From assembly GCF_900143245.1 (NCBI RefSeq), contig NZ_FRDK01000006.1, positions 155,398 through 219,397 on the forward strand: DNA of 64,000 nt, read 5' to 3'. Below the pieces are notes generated by a model. It saw only the letters and a list, made by a program, of their open reading frames with translations. It was not told the DNA's origin and searched no databases. This stretch comes from Flavobacterium fryxellicola (GTDB lineage Bacteria; Bacteroidota; Bacteroidia; Flavobacteriales; Flavobacteriaceae). Below are positions 26,805 to 36,836 of the stretch, in pieces. Position numbers and translations under genes: made by a program. Every line of letters begins with the position of its first letter. Positions within the stretch are counted from its first letter, which is position 1.

Positions 26805-27857
26805 CTAAAACTGCAACAAAACTCTTTGTGCGGAAAATCCAGGTCCAAAACTCAGCATTAATCCTTTCTCTCCTTTTTTTGGCTTTTTTTCCATTATTTG
26901 CTCTAAAACATATAAGACTGTGGCACTAGACATGTTGCCATACAAGCGCAAAACTTCCTTAGTATCATCTATGTTTTTCCCCATATTTGAAAACAAACTT
27001 TCTACTGTTTGTATAATTTTTTTTCCACCGGGATGAAATATTAAATGATCAATATCCTCGATTCTTAAATCATTTTTTTCTAAAAAGGGATAAATAATAG
27101 CTGGAAAATGAGAAGCAATTGTTTCTGGTACTTCAATATCTAAAACCATTTGTAAGCCTGAATTGGTCAATTTAAAACCCATCATGTGAATGTTATCATA
27201 GAAATGATACATCTCCTCCGCTACAATTTCCGGGCCTTCATCATCTTCATGAGAAGATAGTAAAACACAAGCCGCTCCATCACCAAAAATAGCTGCACTT
27301 ACAATATTTGCCATTGAAAAATCATCTAATTGAAAGGTTGCCGTAGGACTTTCTACTGCAATGACAGCAGCACGTTTACCTGGATTGGCTTGCAAGAAAT
27401 TCTTAGCATATATAATCCCAGAAATTCCAGCTGCACAGCCCATTTCAGTAACGGGAAGGCGAACAATATCCTGACGTAATTTTAATTTATTAATCAAATA
27501 AGCATCTAGCGACGGAATCATAATACCGGTGCAACTGACCGTAATTATATAATCTAAATCTTCTGGATTCCAATTGGCTTTTGTCAGTGCTTTTTCGAGA
27601 ACCTTTTCCCCTAAGTCAATGACTTCGCGTATATAGATATCGTTTCTCTCTTCAAACGACGTTTTAGTAAAGACTTCGATTGGATCCATTATAGAGTAGC
27701 GTTTGTCAACAGCTGCACCTTCAAAAATCTTCTTTACTTTTCTAATGAATCGATCCTCTTGCCCTACTAACCAGGAATCCAAAAAAGGAAGTATTTCATC
27801 TGTATTTCTGGAATATCTTGGTAACTGTTTTGTTACGGTTTTGATTTTTACACTCAT
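26805..27857 (-). CDS. Type III polyketide synthase (chalcone/stilbene synthase family)
   Basis: A 350-residue homodimeric-type ketosynthase with the complete type III triad: C141 in TEMGCAAGISG, H275 in IFHPGGKKI, and N308 in LYGNMSSATVLYVLE, and the closing GPGFSAQRVLLQF. The ATG at 27857 is chosen because its ATGA overlaps the stop of the methyltransferase gene (27854) and the family pattern starts there. It should extend an acyl-CoA or acyl-ACP starter with malonyl-CoA to an alkylpyrone, alkylresorcinol or similar product. Confidence 0.92.
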   Translation of the reverse strand: MSVKIKTVTKQLPRYSRNTDEILPFLDSWLVGQEDRFIRKVKKIFEGAAVDKRYSIMDPIEVFTKTSFEERNDIYIREVIDLGEKVLEKALTKANWNPEDLDYIITVSCTGIMIPSLDAYLINKLKLRQDIVRLPVTEMGCAAGISGIIYAKNFLQANPGKRAAVIAVESPTATFQLDDFSMANIVSAAIFGDGAACVLLSSHEDDEGPEIVAEEMYHFYDNIHMMGFKLTNSGLQMVLDIEVPETIASHFPAIIYPFLEKNDLRIEDIDHLIFHPGGKKIIQTVESLFSNMGKNIDDTKEVLRLYGNMSSATVLYVLEQIMEKKPKKGEKGLMLSFGPGFSAQRVLLQF

Positions 27858-28567
27858 ATTTTTGAAATTATCCATTGGTAGCGAAAAGCCCATTTCCAAT
27901 GAATTTTATAGTTGCTAAAGTTTAATTTTTTGGAGAAACGAACTAACTCTTCCTTTTTAAAACCTCGTAATATTGAAGTTAATCCATCTTCTCTTGACAT
28001 GTCGTTCAATTGAAACACAAAACATAATCCTTGAAACAAGCGATATGCAATTGCACTTCGATGTAAATCATTGATAACTATACCCATACTTGCATTGGTT
28101 TCAAATACGCCCAACAACTGAACAATTTCATCGTCTTTGAAATGATGCAATGTTAAAGTACATAGAACGATATCATATTTTAATTCTGCAAATGAAGGTT
28201 TGAAAATATCCAGACATTGGTAGCTGATGGTGGAATAATTTTCAGATAATTTTAGAGCATGTGAGATCGTAAAATTATTAGCGTCAACTCCTATCAATCG
28301 AAATTTTAAATTATTTTTTATTCCAAAATCGGCCAAAGTCCTTAACATATCACCATTACCGCAACCTACATCAAGAATTACAATTTCTTTTGATTTGGAT
28401 TCTTTAGCAATTAGTTCCCTTACTCCTTTTAAAGTTAACTGATTTCCTCCTAAAAGCTGATTGATTTTAGCTATTTTATCCAAGGCATCTCTTAATTCTT
28501 CGCCTTCGAGAAAAAAGTCATCCATTATTTCGGAATCATTGGTTCTGTGCGTTGTGTTTAAAGCCAT
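27854..28567 (-). CDS. Class I SAM-dependent methyltransferase
   Basis: A 237-residue Rossmann methyltransferase. The SAM-binding loop is ILDVGCGNGDML (D66 to G72 region), with the acidic post-II residue in RLIGVDANN and the motif IV segment DIVLCTLTLHHF. Placed between the flavoprotein and the PKS genes, with ATGA coupling to the PKS, it probably methylates the polyketide product or an intermediate. The acceptor atom cannot be deduced. Confidence 0.88.
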   Translation of the reverse strand: MALNTTHRTNDSEIMDDFFLEGEELRDALDKIAKINQLLGGNQLTLKGVRELIAKESKSKEIVILDVGCGNGDMLRTLADFGIKNNLKFRLIGVDANNFTISHALKLSENYSTISYQCLDIFKPSFAELKYDIVLCTLTLHHFKDDEIVQLLGVFETNASMGIVINDLHRSAIAYRLFQGLCFVFQLNDMSREDGLTSILRGFKKEELVRFSKKLNFSNYKIHWKWAFRYQWIISKI

Positions 28568-29680
28568 TTATATTGGTTTACCATGCGTTTTTTTTATTAT
28601 TATTGACAGAATGAATGGAAAAAGTATTAAAATTTTCAGGGCAACTTGCGCTGTTTTTTCATGTTGTAATAGCTTTCCCAATCGACGACCTGTTTGCAAT
28701 CTTTTTTTAAAATTTTTATTCCAATCGTTTATATAATTATTTTCTAAGGTGGCTCTATTTATTCTATTTTCTAAAAAATGTATTGTATTTTCCGCCGCTA
28801 GTTTCGCACTGTGAATAGCCATTGCCATTCCATTTCCGCACAAAGGATGAATTAATCCTGCGGTATCACCAATCATAAGTATATGCGCTTCTACACATTT
28901 TTTTTCTTCAAACGAAACTTGACTAATTGTCAAAGGCTTTTCAAATTGTATGCTAGCATTTTTAAAAATTTCTTTCAAATTTGGATTTTTACAAACTACT
29001 TTTGTTTGATAGTCTTCAATAGATTTGTACTGTTTGAATGTTTCATAATTTGCAAGATAGCATATATTTACTAAATTATTTTCAATTTTTGAGACACCGC
29101 AATATCCTCCTTTAAAATGATGTAGACCAACATAGTCGTCTGGGAAATGCAGCTCATAGTGGGCCTTAACACCTAACCAATGCGATTGTTTTTGAATAAA
29201 GTTACGTTTTAATTTGATGTCTAGATTGGATCTTTTTCCAAAAGCTCCAAGTACAATTGTTGCAGCATAGGTGTCCGAATTTGTGGTGATTGTAAATATA
29301 CCGTCTAAAAATGCAATATCAGTTACCGTCTCTTGAACAATTACACAACCACGCTCTTTCGCTTGGTTATATAAATATTGATCTAATTGATACCTACTTA
29401 TCCCAAATCCGCCCAAAGGCAAAACTGCGTTTAAAGATTTTCCAGAAACTAATGAAAAGGAAAGTTTGTCAATGTGTTTAGGTTGCAACGAATTAATGTC
29501 TAAACCAAGCGATTTTAAATAAGGTGAAACTTCGTTGGAAATGTATTCGCCACAGACCTTGTGTTTGGGAAATTCATTTTTTTCGATTACCAAAACAGTA
29601 TAATTATTATTTTTAAGATGGATTGCAGCAATTAGTCCTGCCAAACCGCCACCGACAATAACTATTGAATTTTGTATCAT
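28568..29680 (-). CDS. FAD-dependent oxidoreductase, geranylgeranyl-reductase/monooxygenase-like
   Basis: A 370-residue flavoprotein with VGGGLAGL at the N-terminus (FAD), KVCGEYIS near residue 42 (typical of the geranylgeranyl reductase group), and the second FAD motif MIGDTAGLIHPLCGNGMA. It is the first gene of the cluster and abuts the methyltransferase start with no gap. In the Streptomyces srs operon a flavoprotein hydroxylase works with a type III PKS and a methyltransferase; I infer a similar hydroxylating or reducing job. No C-terminal membrane anchor other than a hydrophobic tail (LKILILFPFILSIII). Confidence 0.85.
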   Translation of the reverse strand: MIQNSIVIVGGGLAGLIAAIHLKNNNYTVLVIEKNEFPKHKVCGEYISNEVSPYLKSLGLDINSLQPKHIDKLSFSLVSGKSLNAVLPLGGFGISRYQLDQYLYNQAKERGCVIVQETVTDIAFLDGIFTITTNSDTYAATIVLGAFGKRSNLDIKLKRNFIQKQSHWLGVKAHYELHFPDDYVGLHHFKGGYCGVSKIENNLVNICYLANYETFKQYKSIEDYQTKVVCKNPNLKEIFKNASIQFEKPLTISQVSFEEKKCVEAHILMIGDTAGLIHPLCGNGMAMAIHSAKLAAENTIHFLENRINRATLENNYINDWNKNFKKRLQTGRRLGKLLQHEKTAQVALKILILFPFILSIIIKKTHGKPI

Positions 29681-29744
29681 AGTGGTAAACTTAAGAATTT
29701 AGATTTATAAAGCGTTTTAAAATGCTCTAAATTTTTACACAAAT

Positions 29745-29776
29745 TTTGTAATAAAAAATTTAAAGTACTAGATTTG
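29745..29776 (+). promoter_or_regulatory. Bacteroidota promoter TTTG-N20-TAGATTTG
   Basis: TTTG at 29745-29748 and TAGATTTG at 29769-29776 have near-ideal spacing and match -33/-7 consensus elements of Bacteroidota sigma-A promoters. The ATG at 29785 follows at once, which implies a very short leader. Confidence 0.6.
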
Positions 29777-29784
29777 TTTTAACT

Positions 29785-30510
29785 ATGAAAAAAACCACAA
29801 TTAAGAGAGTTTTACTTTCAATAACTATTGTTTTATTGATTGTTTATTATTGTGCTGGAATTCTTTTTGATCCTAGTCTGGTAATTTTTATTAAACCTTT
29901 TATCATACCAAGCTTTATTGCCTATGCCGCAGTGGCTAATGGTACTAAACTTGTGTGGAATTATATGTTATTTGTATCCTTTTTTTATGTTTATCAGCTT
30001 TTGATCTTGTTTTGGGAAGATTCAGCACACTTATTTAGAGGAGCCATGGTTGCATCGTTTTTTTGCTACTTATTTCTAATACGTTTAGGTTATCGTTCCA
30101 TTAAAAGTAGCAAATTATACACCTTACCTAGTGGATTTACGCTCTTTATATTAGTATTAAATTGCCTATTATTACTACTAATTTTATATGTTTTGATTTC
30201 TGCCATTGGGGATCAATATCTCAATATTATTTTAGTTTTTAATGCCGTCATTACTGTGTTTTTAGGTATTACGGCTGTTTTATATCTAAGTAAATTTGGA
30301 GATAAAAAAGCATACTATTACTTTTTTGGAGCTTTTGCCCTCATTTTTAATGATATTTTTGCCGCCATTGGAACATATTTTGTAAACAATATAGTTTTAA
30401 ATAGTATCGACAGAATACTTCATTTTGGTTCTTTCTATTTGATTTATCTCTTTGTTGTAAGCAAAAAAAAGGTCAAAAATCATGTAGTAGATTCTCAACC
30501 TTCGTTTTAA
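29785..30510 (+). CDS. YhhN/TMEM86-like integral membrane protein (lysoplasmalogenase family)
   Basis: A 241-residue protein with about eight hydrophobic helices and a lysine-rich C-terminus. The segment GAFALIFNDIFAAIGTYF followed by ILHFGSFYLIYLFVV fits the last helices of YhhN-family proteins, some of which hydrolyse lysoplasmalogens. It is divergent from the PKS cluster and exactly abuts the convergent acs gene. Family call is moderate; an unknown membrane protein is the alternative. Confidence 0.65.
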   Translation: MKKTTIKRVLLSITIVLLIVYYCAGILFDPSLVIFIKPFIIPSFIAYAAVANGTKLVWNYMLFVSFFYVYQLLILFWEDSAHLFRGAMVASFFCYLFLIRLGYRSIKSSKLYTLPSGFTLFILVLNCLLLLLILYVLISAIGDQYLNIILVFNAVITVFLGITAVLYLSKFGDKKAYYYFFGAFALIFNDIFAAIGTYFVNNIVLNSIDRILHFGSFYLIYLFVVSKKKVKNHVVDSQPSF

Positions 30511-32418
30511 TTATACTTTATTATTTTTTATTTCCTCTACAATTTCAGGATTTAATAAGGTCGAAACATCACCCAAATTAGAAAAGTCTCCCTCTGCAAT
30601 TTTTCTAAGGATTCGCCTCATGATTTTACCAGAACGGGTTTTGGGCAAACCAGAAACAAATTGAATTTTATCTAGTTTAGCAATTGGCCCAATATGGTCT
30701 GAAATATGTTGATTAATTTCGTTAGTAAGGTTTTCTTTATTTCTCGTTTCTCCACTTTCTTTTAAAATAACAAAACCATACAAAGCATTTCCTTTTATAT
30801 CATGAGGAAAACCTACAATAGCCGATTCAGCAACGGCAGGATGCTCATTGATAGCATCTTCTATTGGTGCCGTTCCTAGGTTGTGTCCTGAAACAATTAT
30901 TACGTCATCGACACGACCCGTAATTCTATAATAGCCCACTTCATCGCGCAATGCGCCGTCTCCCGTAAAAAATTTCCCTGGAAATGCAGAAAAATAAGTG
31001 TCTTTATAGCGTTGATGATCACCCCAAATCGTCCGAGCTATTCCTGGCCACGGAAACTTGATACATAGGCTTCCCGTCACTTGATTACCCTCTATTTCAT
31101 TGCGTTTATCATCCATCAGAACCGGTTGGATTCCAGGTAATGGCAATGAGGCGTATGTCGGTTTTGTTGGGGTTACAAATGCAATGGGTGAAATCATTAT
31201 TCCGCCAGTTTCTGTCTGCCACCACGTATCTACCACTGGACATTTTTTAGCTCCAACGTGGTCATTGTACCAGTGCCAAGCTTCTTCATTTATTGGTTCA
31301 CCAACAGAACCCACTACTTTAAGTGATTTCAGAGGGTGTTTTTGAACAAATTCAATATTTTCTTTGGCCAAGGCCCGAATCGCAGTTGGAGCAGTGTAAA
31401 ACTGTGTCACTTTATGTTTTTCAATTACCTCCCAAAAACGACTAAAATCAGGATAAGAAGGAACTCCTTCAAAAAGTACAGTGGTCGCACCGTTTAACAA
31501 AGGTCCGTACAAAATATAGGAATGTCCGGTAATCCAACCAATATCGGCAGTACACCAGAAAACATCACTTTCTTCATAATGGAAAACATTTTTAAAAGTA
31601 TAAGCAGTATAGACCATGTAACCGGCCGTAGTATGTACCATTCCCTTAGGTTTTCCAGTAGAACCAGACGTGTACAGAATAAACAAGGGATCTTCAGCAT
31701 CCATAATTTCGGCCACATTATTGTCTGAGGCTTGGTCTAAAAGAGGTTGTAACCACTGATCGCGACCTTCTTCCATGGTAATATCTGAATGGATTCTTTT
31801 AGCTACTAAAACTTTTTCGACAGAAGAACACTTTTGAAGCGCTTCATCAATTATTCCTTTTAAATCAATGGTTTTGTTTCCTCTAAAACCACCATCAGCT
31901 GTGATCACCATTTTACAGCCGCTGTCATTGATACGACTAGCCACTGCCGATGCTGAAAATCCAGCAAAAACAACAGAATGAATGGCTCCTATTCTGGCAC
32001 AAGCTAATACTGAAACGGCTAATTCAGGAATCATCGGTAAATAAATACACACACGGTCTCCTTTTTTTATTCCTTGTTCTCGCAATACATTTGCCATTTT
32101 GCAAACACGTTGATGCAATTCTGTATACGTAATGTGCAATGCGGCCTCTGAAGGGTCATTAGGTTCAAAAATAATTGCCGTTTTCTCGCCTCTTTTTGCA
32201 AGATGCCTGTCAATACAATTTTTGACAATATTTACTTTGGCTTCAGTAAACCATTTAATGTCGGCATCAGCCATATTAAAGTCAACCACTTTATCCCATT
32301 GCTGGTACCAAGTGAAATTTTCTTCTGCTATTTTACCCCAAAATTTTCTAGGTTCACGAACTGATTTATTATAATGTTTAAAATATTGTTCTAGATTTTC
32401 AATTTTGTAGTAGCTCAT
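30511..32418 (-). CDS. acs: Acetyl-CoA synthetase (AMP-forming)
   Basis: A 635-residue enzyme of the usual Acs length. It activates acetate with ATP and CoA. The AMP-binding loop YTSGSTGKPKG, the segment DTWWQTETGG, and the C-terminal TRSGKIMRRILRKIA, whose Lys is the regulatory acetylation site in known Acs proteins, are all present. It is a single-gene unit. The DUF294-DnaQ pair, often found beside acs, is 6.5 kb away with the PKS cluster between. Confidence 0.95.
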   Translation of the reverse strand: MSYYKIENLEQYFKHYNKSVREPRKFWGKIAEENFTWYQQWDKVVDFNMADADIKWFTEAKVNIVKNCIDRHLAKRGEKTAIIFEPNDPSEAALHITYTELHQRVCKMANVLREQGIKKGDRVCIYLPMIPELAVSVLACARIGAIHSVVFAGFSASAVASRINDSGCKMVITADGGFRGNKTIDLKGIIDEALQKCSSVEKVLVAKRIHSDITMEEGRDQWLQPLLDQASDNNVAEIMDAEDPLFILYTSGSTGKPKGMVHTTAGYMVYTAYTFKNVFHYEESDVFWCTADIGWITGHSYILYGPLLNGATTVLFEGVPSYPDFSRFWEVIEKHKVTQFYTAPTAIRALAKENIEFVQKHPLKSLKVVGSVGEPINEEAWHWYNDHVGAKKCPVVDTWWQTETGGIMISPIAFVTPTKPTYASLPLPGIQPVLMDDKRNEIEGNQVTGSLCIKFPWPGIARTIWGDHQRYKDTYFSAFPGKFFTGDGALRDEVGYYRITGRVDDVIIVSGHNLGTAPIEDAINEHPAVAESAIVGFPHDIKGNALYGFVILKESGETRNKENLTNEINQHISDHIGPIAKLDKIQFVSGLPKTRSGKIMRRILRKIAEGDFSNLGDVSTLLNPEIVEEIKNNKV

Positions 32419-32945
32419 GATATAATTTTTTATAAAAGTATTAAATCTCTAGCTATTCTTAAAATTATATATTTTATAAATACCGACAAAAAAATACAAA
32501 TTATCAAATTATAAGGCTGTTTTGATACTAATTAGTTAGATTTTTATTGGTTTCGGCAAAATTTTTAAAACACAAAAGGGCGAGATAGATTTAAATCTAC
32601 CTCACCTAATGCATCAACAAAATTTACCAACAATTAAAATCAACAATTAAAATCAACACTAAATTGCATGAATCACTTCCTAAAAAACAACTAGAACGGG
32701 GTTAATCTAGCAAGATGTTCTGTAGCAACTTACAACTATAAAAATGATAGGAATATTTTACAGACCCATTATTCATTAGGGATTACTTCACTCAACTTTA
32801 AGCTCGTTTAAAATTAAGTGAATGTAAAAAGCAGCCATATTCATTTTGTCTTAATATTAAATTTTAACTAATTCAAAATAGTATATAATCAAATGATATA
32901 GTGCTAATCCCACACACCTATAATGTGGTAATTCCTAATTTTTAT
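32419..32945. other. 527-base intergenic region between ilvC and acs
   Basis: No gene. It contains an imperfect palindrome at 32582-32603 (GAGATAGATTTAAATCTACCTC) that on the minus strand is followed by CCCTTTTGTGTTTT and may end the ilv transcript. CAACAATTAAAAT is repeated twice in tandem at about 32630-32655. The acs promoter must lie near 32420-32480, but I see no clear element. Confidence 0.5.
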
Positions 32946-34415
32946 TTATCCTATCTTTTTCATAGCGGTCATAGATTCTCTTAGCCATTCTCCAACTTCT
33001 TCAATTGGATGGTGGCGAATACTTTTATTCACTGCAATAAGAACTGCATTTTCTACTCCGTTTGAATTTGAAAAAGATTTTCCAATAACGTTCGTATCTA
33101 CCGTATTCATAAAGTCCGTTAATAACGGTTTACAAGCATGGTCAAATAAATAACAGCCATATTCTGCCGTATCCGATATAATGCGGTTCATTTCATACAA
33201 TTTCTTTCGGGCTACTGTATTTGCAATCAAAGGCAATTCATGCAGCGATTCATAATACGCCGATTCTTCAATGATTCCAGTTTGTGTCATGGTTTCAAAA
33301 GCTAACTCCACGCCTGCTTTCACCATCGCAATCAGTAGGACTCCATTATCAAAATATTCTTGTTCTGAAATATGTGCTGTTGTTGGCGCTGTTTTTTCGA
33401 AATTAGTTTCAGCAGTTGCGGCTCTCCAAGTCAATAGATTTACATCATCATTCGCCCAATCAATCATCATATTTTTTGAAAATTCACCAGAAATAATGTC
33501 ATCCATGTGTTTTTGAAACAACGGGCGCATGATGTCTTTTAATTCCTCTGCTAATTCGTATGCTTCAATTTTTGCAGGATTTGACAAACGATCCATCATG
33601 TTTGTAATTCCACCATGTTTCAAAGCTTCCGTTACCGTTTCCCAGCCGTATTGAATTAATTTTGAAGCATATGCTGGCTCTATTCCTTTTTCAACCATTT
33701 TATCAAAACATAAAATAGATCCCGTTTGCAGCATACCACAAAGAATGGTTTGTTCACCCATCAAATCGGATTTTACTTCAGCAACAAATGATGAGTTTAA
33801 AACTCCTGCTTTATGACCACCAGTGGCCACTGCATACGCTTTTGCTTGAGCGAAACCTTCTCCATTGGGATTGTTTTCAGGGTGAACCGCAATTAAAGTA
33901 GGCACACCAAAACCTCTTTTATATTCTTCTCGTACTTCAGATCCAGGACATTTTGGAGCACACATAATTACAGTGATGTCTTTACGAATTTGCATTCCCT
34001 CTTCGACAATATTGAAACCGTGAGAATAAGCTAATGTAGATCCTTTTTTCATCAAAGGCATGATTGCTGTTACCACGGCCGTATGCTGTTTATCTGGCGT
34101 AAGGTTACAAACTAAATCAGCCGTTGGAATTAATTCTTCGTATGTTCCTACTTTGAAACCATTATCAGAAGCATTCTTAAAAGAAGTTCTTTTTTCCGAA
34201 ATTGCATCTGCACGCAAAGCATACGAAATATCCAATCCTGAATCTCTCATGTTTAATCCTTGGTTCAAACCTTGAGCTCCACACCCTACGATGACCACTT
34301 TTTTCCCTTCTAAAGCTTTAATTCCTTCTACAAATTCAGATTGATCCATGAATTCGCAAACGCCTAATTGTTCTAATTTTAGTCTTAGTGGAAGTGAATT
34401 GAAATAATTTGCCAT
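32946..34415 (-). CDS. ilvC: Ketol-acid reductoisomerase, class II (long form)
   Basis: A 489-residue enzyme; class II enzymes are about 490 residues against about 330 for class I. The NADPH motif [14 protein letters not shown] is near residue 40, and the duplicated knotted C-terminal domain has E-rich segments such as [13 protein letters not shown]. It isomerises and reduces acetolactate in valine/isoleucine synthesis. It is the last gene of the leu-ilv operon, 84 bases after ilvN. Confidence 0.95.
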   Translation of the reverse strand: MANYFNSLPLRLKLEQLGVCEFMDQSEFVEGIKALEGKKVVIVGCGAQGLNQGLNMRDSGLDISYALRADAISEKRTSFKNASDNGFKVGTYEELIPTADLVCNLTPDKQHTAVVTAIMPLMKKGSTLAYSHGFNIVEEGMQIRKDITVIMCAPKCPGSEVREEYKRGFGVPTLIAVHPENNPNGEGFAQAKAYAVATGGHKAGVLNSSFVAEVKSDLMGEQTILCGMLQTGSILCFDKMVEKGIEPAYASKLIQYGWETVTEALKHGGITNMMDRLSNPAKIEAYELAEELKDIMRPLFQKHMDDIISGEFSKNMMIDWANDDVNLLTWRAATAETNFEKTAPTTAHISEQEYFDNGVLLIAMVKAGVELAFETMTQTGIIEESAYYESLHELPLIANTVARKKLYEMNRIISDTAEYGCYLFDHACKPLLTDFMNTVDTNVIGKSFSNSNGVENAVLIAVNKSIRHHPIEEVGEWLRESMTAMKKIG

Positions 34416-34499
34416 TGTTTATTATTTTAGTATTGTATAATTTAATAAGTATAATTAAAATAGCGTTGCTCTCCAGTGAAGTTGACACTAATTGATTTT

Positions 34500-35021
34500 C
34501 TATTGTAAAGTTTCTAATAATGTTGATATCTGCATTCTTTCTTTTGACACGGAAATTCTTCCAGAGCGAACGAATTGCATGATTCCAAAAGGTTTTAATT
34601 TTCCGTATAAAGATTCTATTTCAGCACGTTGCCCTGATTTTGAAATCACAAAAAAGTCTCTTGCTACGGTCACTATTTCGGAATGGCTTTCTTTGATGAT
34701 ATTTTGAATCTGTTTTTCGTCGAATAATAAACTGGATTCAATTTTGAACAAAGCATTTTCCAGAAAAATAGTTTCTTCGTCAACATGATAAAATGCTTTG
34801 ATAACTTCTATTTGCTTTTCAATTTGCCCTACTATATTTTGCACCCATTTTTCCGTTGTATTCACTACAATAATAAATCGAGAGACACTTTCGATTTCCG
34901 ATTCGGATACATTTAAACTTAGAATATTGATATGGCGTTTCAAGAATATTCCAGATATTCTATTTAATAAGCCAACGTTGTTTTCTGAATATACAGAAAT
35001 AGTGAATGTTTTATTTTCCAT
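34500..35021 (-). CDS. ilvN: Acetolactate synthase small (regulatory) subunit
   Basis: A 173-residue protein with an N-terminal ACT domain (TISVYSENNVGLLNRISGIF) and a C-terminal IlvN-type domain. It controls and activates IlvB and usually binds valine. It starts 4 bases after ilvB ends. Confidence 0.92.
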   Translation of the reverse strand: MENKTFTISVYSENNVGLLNRISGIFLKRHINILSLNVSESEIESVSRFIIVVNTTEKWVQNIVGQIEKQIEVIKAFYHVDEETIFLENALFKIESSLLFDEKQIQNIIKESHSEIVTVARDFFVISKSGQRAEIESLYGKLKPFGIMQFVRSGRISVSKERMQISTLLETLQ

Positions 35022-35025
35022 AATA

Positions 35026-36720
35026 TTAACTTAATCGGATGTCCGAAACCGAAGCTCCTGTTGGAATCATTGGGAATACGTTATTTTCTTTTTCTACCAT
35101 AACTTCTAGGAAATAGGATTCTTTTGAAGCCATCATTTCGGCAACGGCAGCATCAAGATCCTCTCGTTTAGTTACTTTTTTAGCTTTAATATAATAGCCT
35201 TCTGCAATGGCGATGAAATTAGGATTGATCATTTCTGTAGAGGCATATCGTTTATCAAAAAACAATTGTTGCCACTGACGCACCATTCCTAAAAACTCAT
35301 TATTTAATACTACAATTTTTACTGGAACTTTAGTTTGGAAGATGGTTCCTAGTTCCTGAATGGTCATTTGAAAACCACCATCACCTATTATCGCCACTAC
35401 TTCTCGGTCTGGCATTCCCATTTTAGCACCAATCGCAGCTGGTAATGCAAATCCCATCGTTCCTAAACCACCCGAAGTCACATTACTTTTAGTCGAATTG
35501 AATTTAGCATATCGACACGCAAACATTTGGTGTTGCCCCACATCCGAAACCATAATGGCATCTCCTTTAGAATGTTTATTGATCATTTCAATCGTTTCTC
35601 CCATAGAAATTCCTTCTTTCTTAGGTTTTAACTCGTCATTAATTACTGCCTGCAATTCGATTTCATACTTCTCCTTGAATTCATTGTGCCAAGATTCATG
35701 TGTTTTACTTTCGATTAAAGGAATCAAAGCGCTTAAAGACTCTTTTACATCTGCTAAAACAGCGACCGTTGTTTTTACATTTTTATCAATTTCGGCGGGG
35801 TCAATTTCAAAATGAATTACTTTGGCTTGTTTCGCATACGAAGCTAAATTTCCAGTAACACGATCATCAAAACGCATCCCAAGTGCAATTAATACATCAC
35901 ATTCATTAGTCAATACATTGGGACCATAATTTCCATGCATCCCTAACATTCCAACGTTTAATGGATGATCTGTTGGCAATGCCGAAAGTCCTAAAATAGT
36001 CCAAGCCGCAGGAATTCCTGATTTTTCAACCAAAGCTTTTAACTCGGCTTCCCCCTGACCCAGAATAACTCCTTGCCCGAATAAGATAAAGGGCTTTTTA
36101 GCACTATTAATTAAAGCTGCCGCTTCCTTCACTTTTTCAAGGTTTAAAGTAGGCTTTGGATTGTAGCTTCTAATGCTAGTACATTTTTTATAGCTGAACT
36201 CTATTTCATCAAATTGAGCATTTTTTGTAATATCAATTAAAACAGGACCGGGACGACCTGATTTAGCAATAAAAAAAGCTTTAGCCATAATTTCTGGAAT
36301 CTCAGAAGCTTCCGTAATCTGGTAATTCCATTTGGTTACAGGAGTCGAAATTCCAATAATATCTGTTTCTTGAAATGCATCAGAACCCAATAAGTGTTTG
36401 CCTACTTGTCCAGTGATACAAACCATAGGTGTCGAATCGATTTGTGCATCAGCAATTCCTGTCACTAAATTTGTGGCTCCGGGTCCTGATGTAGCGATGG
36501 CGACTCCTACTTTTCCGGTAGCTCTTGCAAAACCCTGTGCGGCATGCGTTGCCCCTTGTTCGTGACGAACTAGCACATGGTGTAATTGATCTTTAAATTT
36601 ATATAATTCGTCGTAAACTGGCATTATAGCACCACCTGGATAGCCATAAACCAAATTCACGCCTTCTTCTAGTAAGCATCTAATAACGGCCTCAGCACCA
36701 GATATTTTATTGTTTTTCAT
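35026..36720 (-). CDS. ilvB: Acetolactate synthase large (catalytic) subunit
   Basis: A 564-residue ThDP enzyme. Signatures: GYPGGAIMPVYDEL near residue 23, HEQGATHAAQGFARATG with the catalytic Glu, and the ThDP/Mg motif GDGGFQMTIQELGT...NNEFLG. It condenses two pyruvates, or pyruvate with 2-oxobutyrate, in the branched-chain pathway. It follows ilvD by 116 bases. Confidence 0.95.
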   Translation of the reverse strand: MKNNKISGAEAVIRCLLEEGVNLVYGYPGGAIMPVYDELYKFKDQLHHVLVRHEQGATHAAQGFARATGKVGVAIATSGPGATNLVTGIADAQIDSTPMVCITGQVGKHLLGSDAFQETDIIGISTPVTKWNYQITEASEIPEIMAKAFFIAKSGRPGPVLIDITKNAQFDEIEFSYKKCTSIRSYNPKPTLNLEKVKEAAALINSAKKPFILFGQGVILGQGEAELKALVEKSGIPAAWTILGLSALPTDHPLNVGMLGMHGNYGPNVLTNECDVLIALGMRFDDRVTGNLASYAKQAKVIHFEIDPAEIDKNVKTTVAVLADVKESLSALIPLIESKTHESWHNEFKEKYEIELQAVINDELKPKKEGISMGETIEMINKHSKGDAIMVSDVGQHQMFACRYAKFNSTKSNVTSGGLGTMGFALPAAIGAKMGMPDREVVAIIGDGGFQMTIQELGTIFQTKVPVKIVVLNNEFLGMVRQWQQLFFDKRYASTEMINPNFIAIAEGYYIKAKKVTKREDLDAAVAEMMASKESYFLEVMVEKENNVFPMIPTGASVSDIRLS

Positions 36721-36836
36721 TTTTTATTTTTTTTTAGCAAAAGCCTTTTTCAAAAATCAATATCAAAAATCAATCAGAATTATTTTCCTACCGCTATAAA
36801 AATTACTTTTTTGTAATCCTTACAGCTTTTTTACCT

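Noticed and set aside
32582..32603. Strong ilvC terminator
   Set aside because: The palindrome has a mismatch and lies over 340 bases past ilvC with a broken T-run, so it is mentioned only as a possibility.
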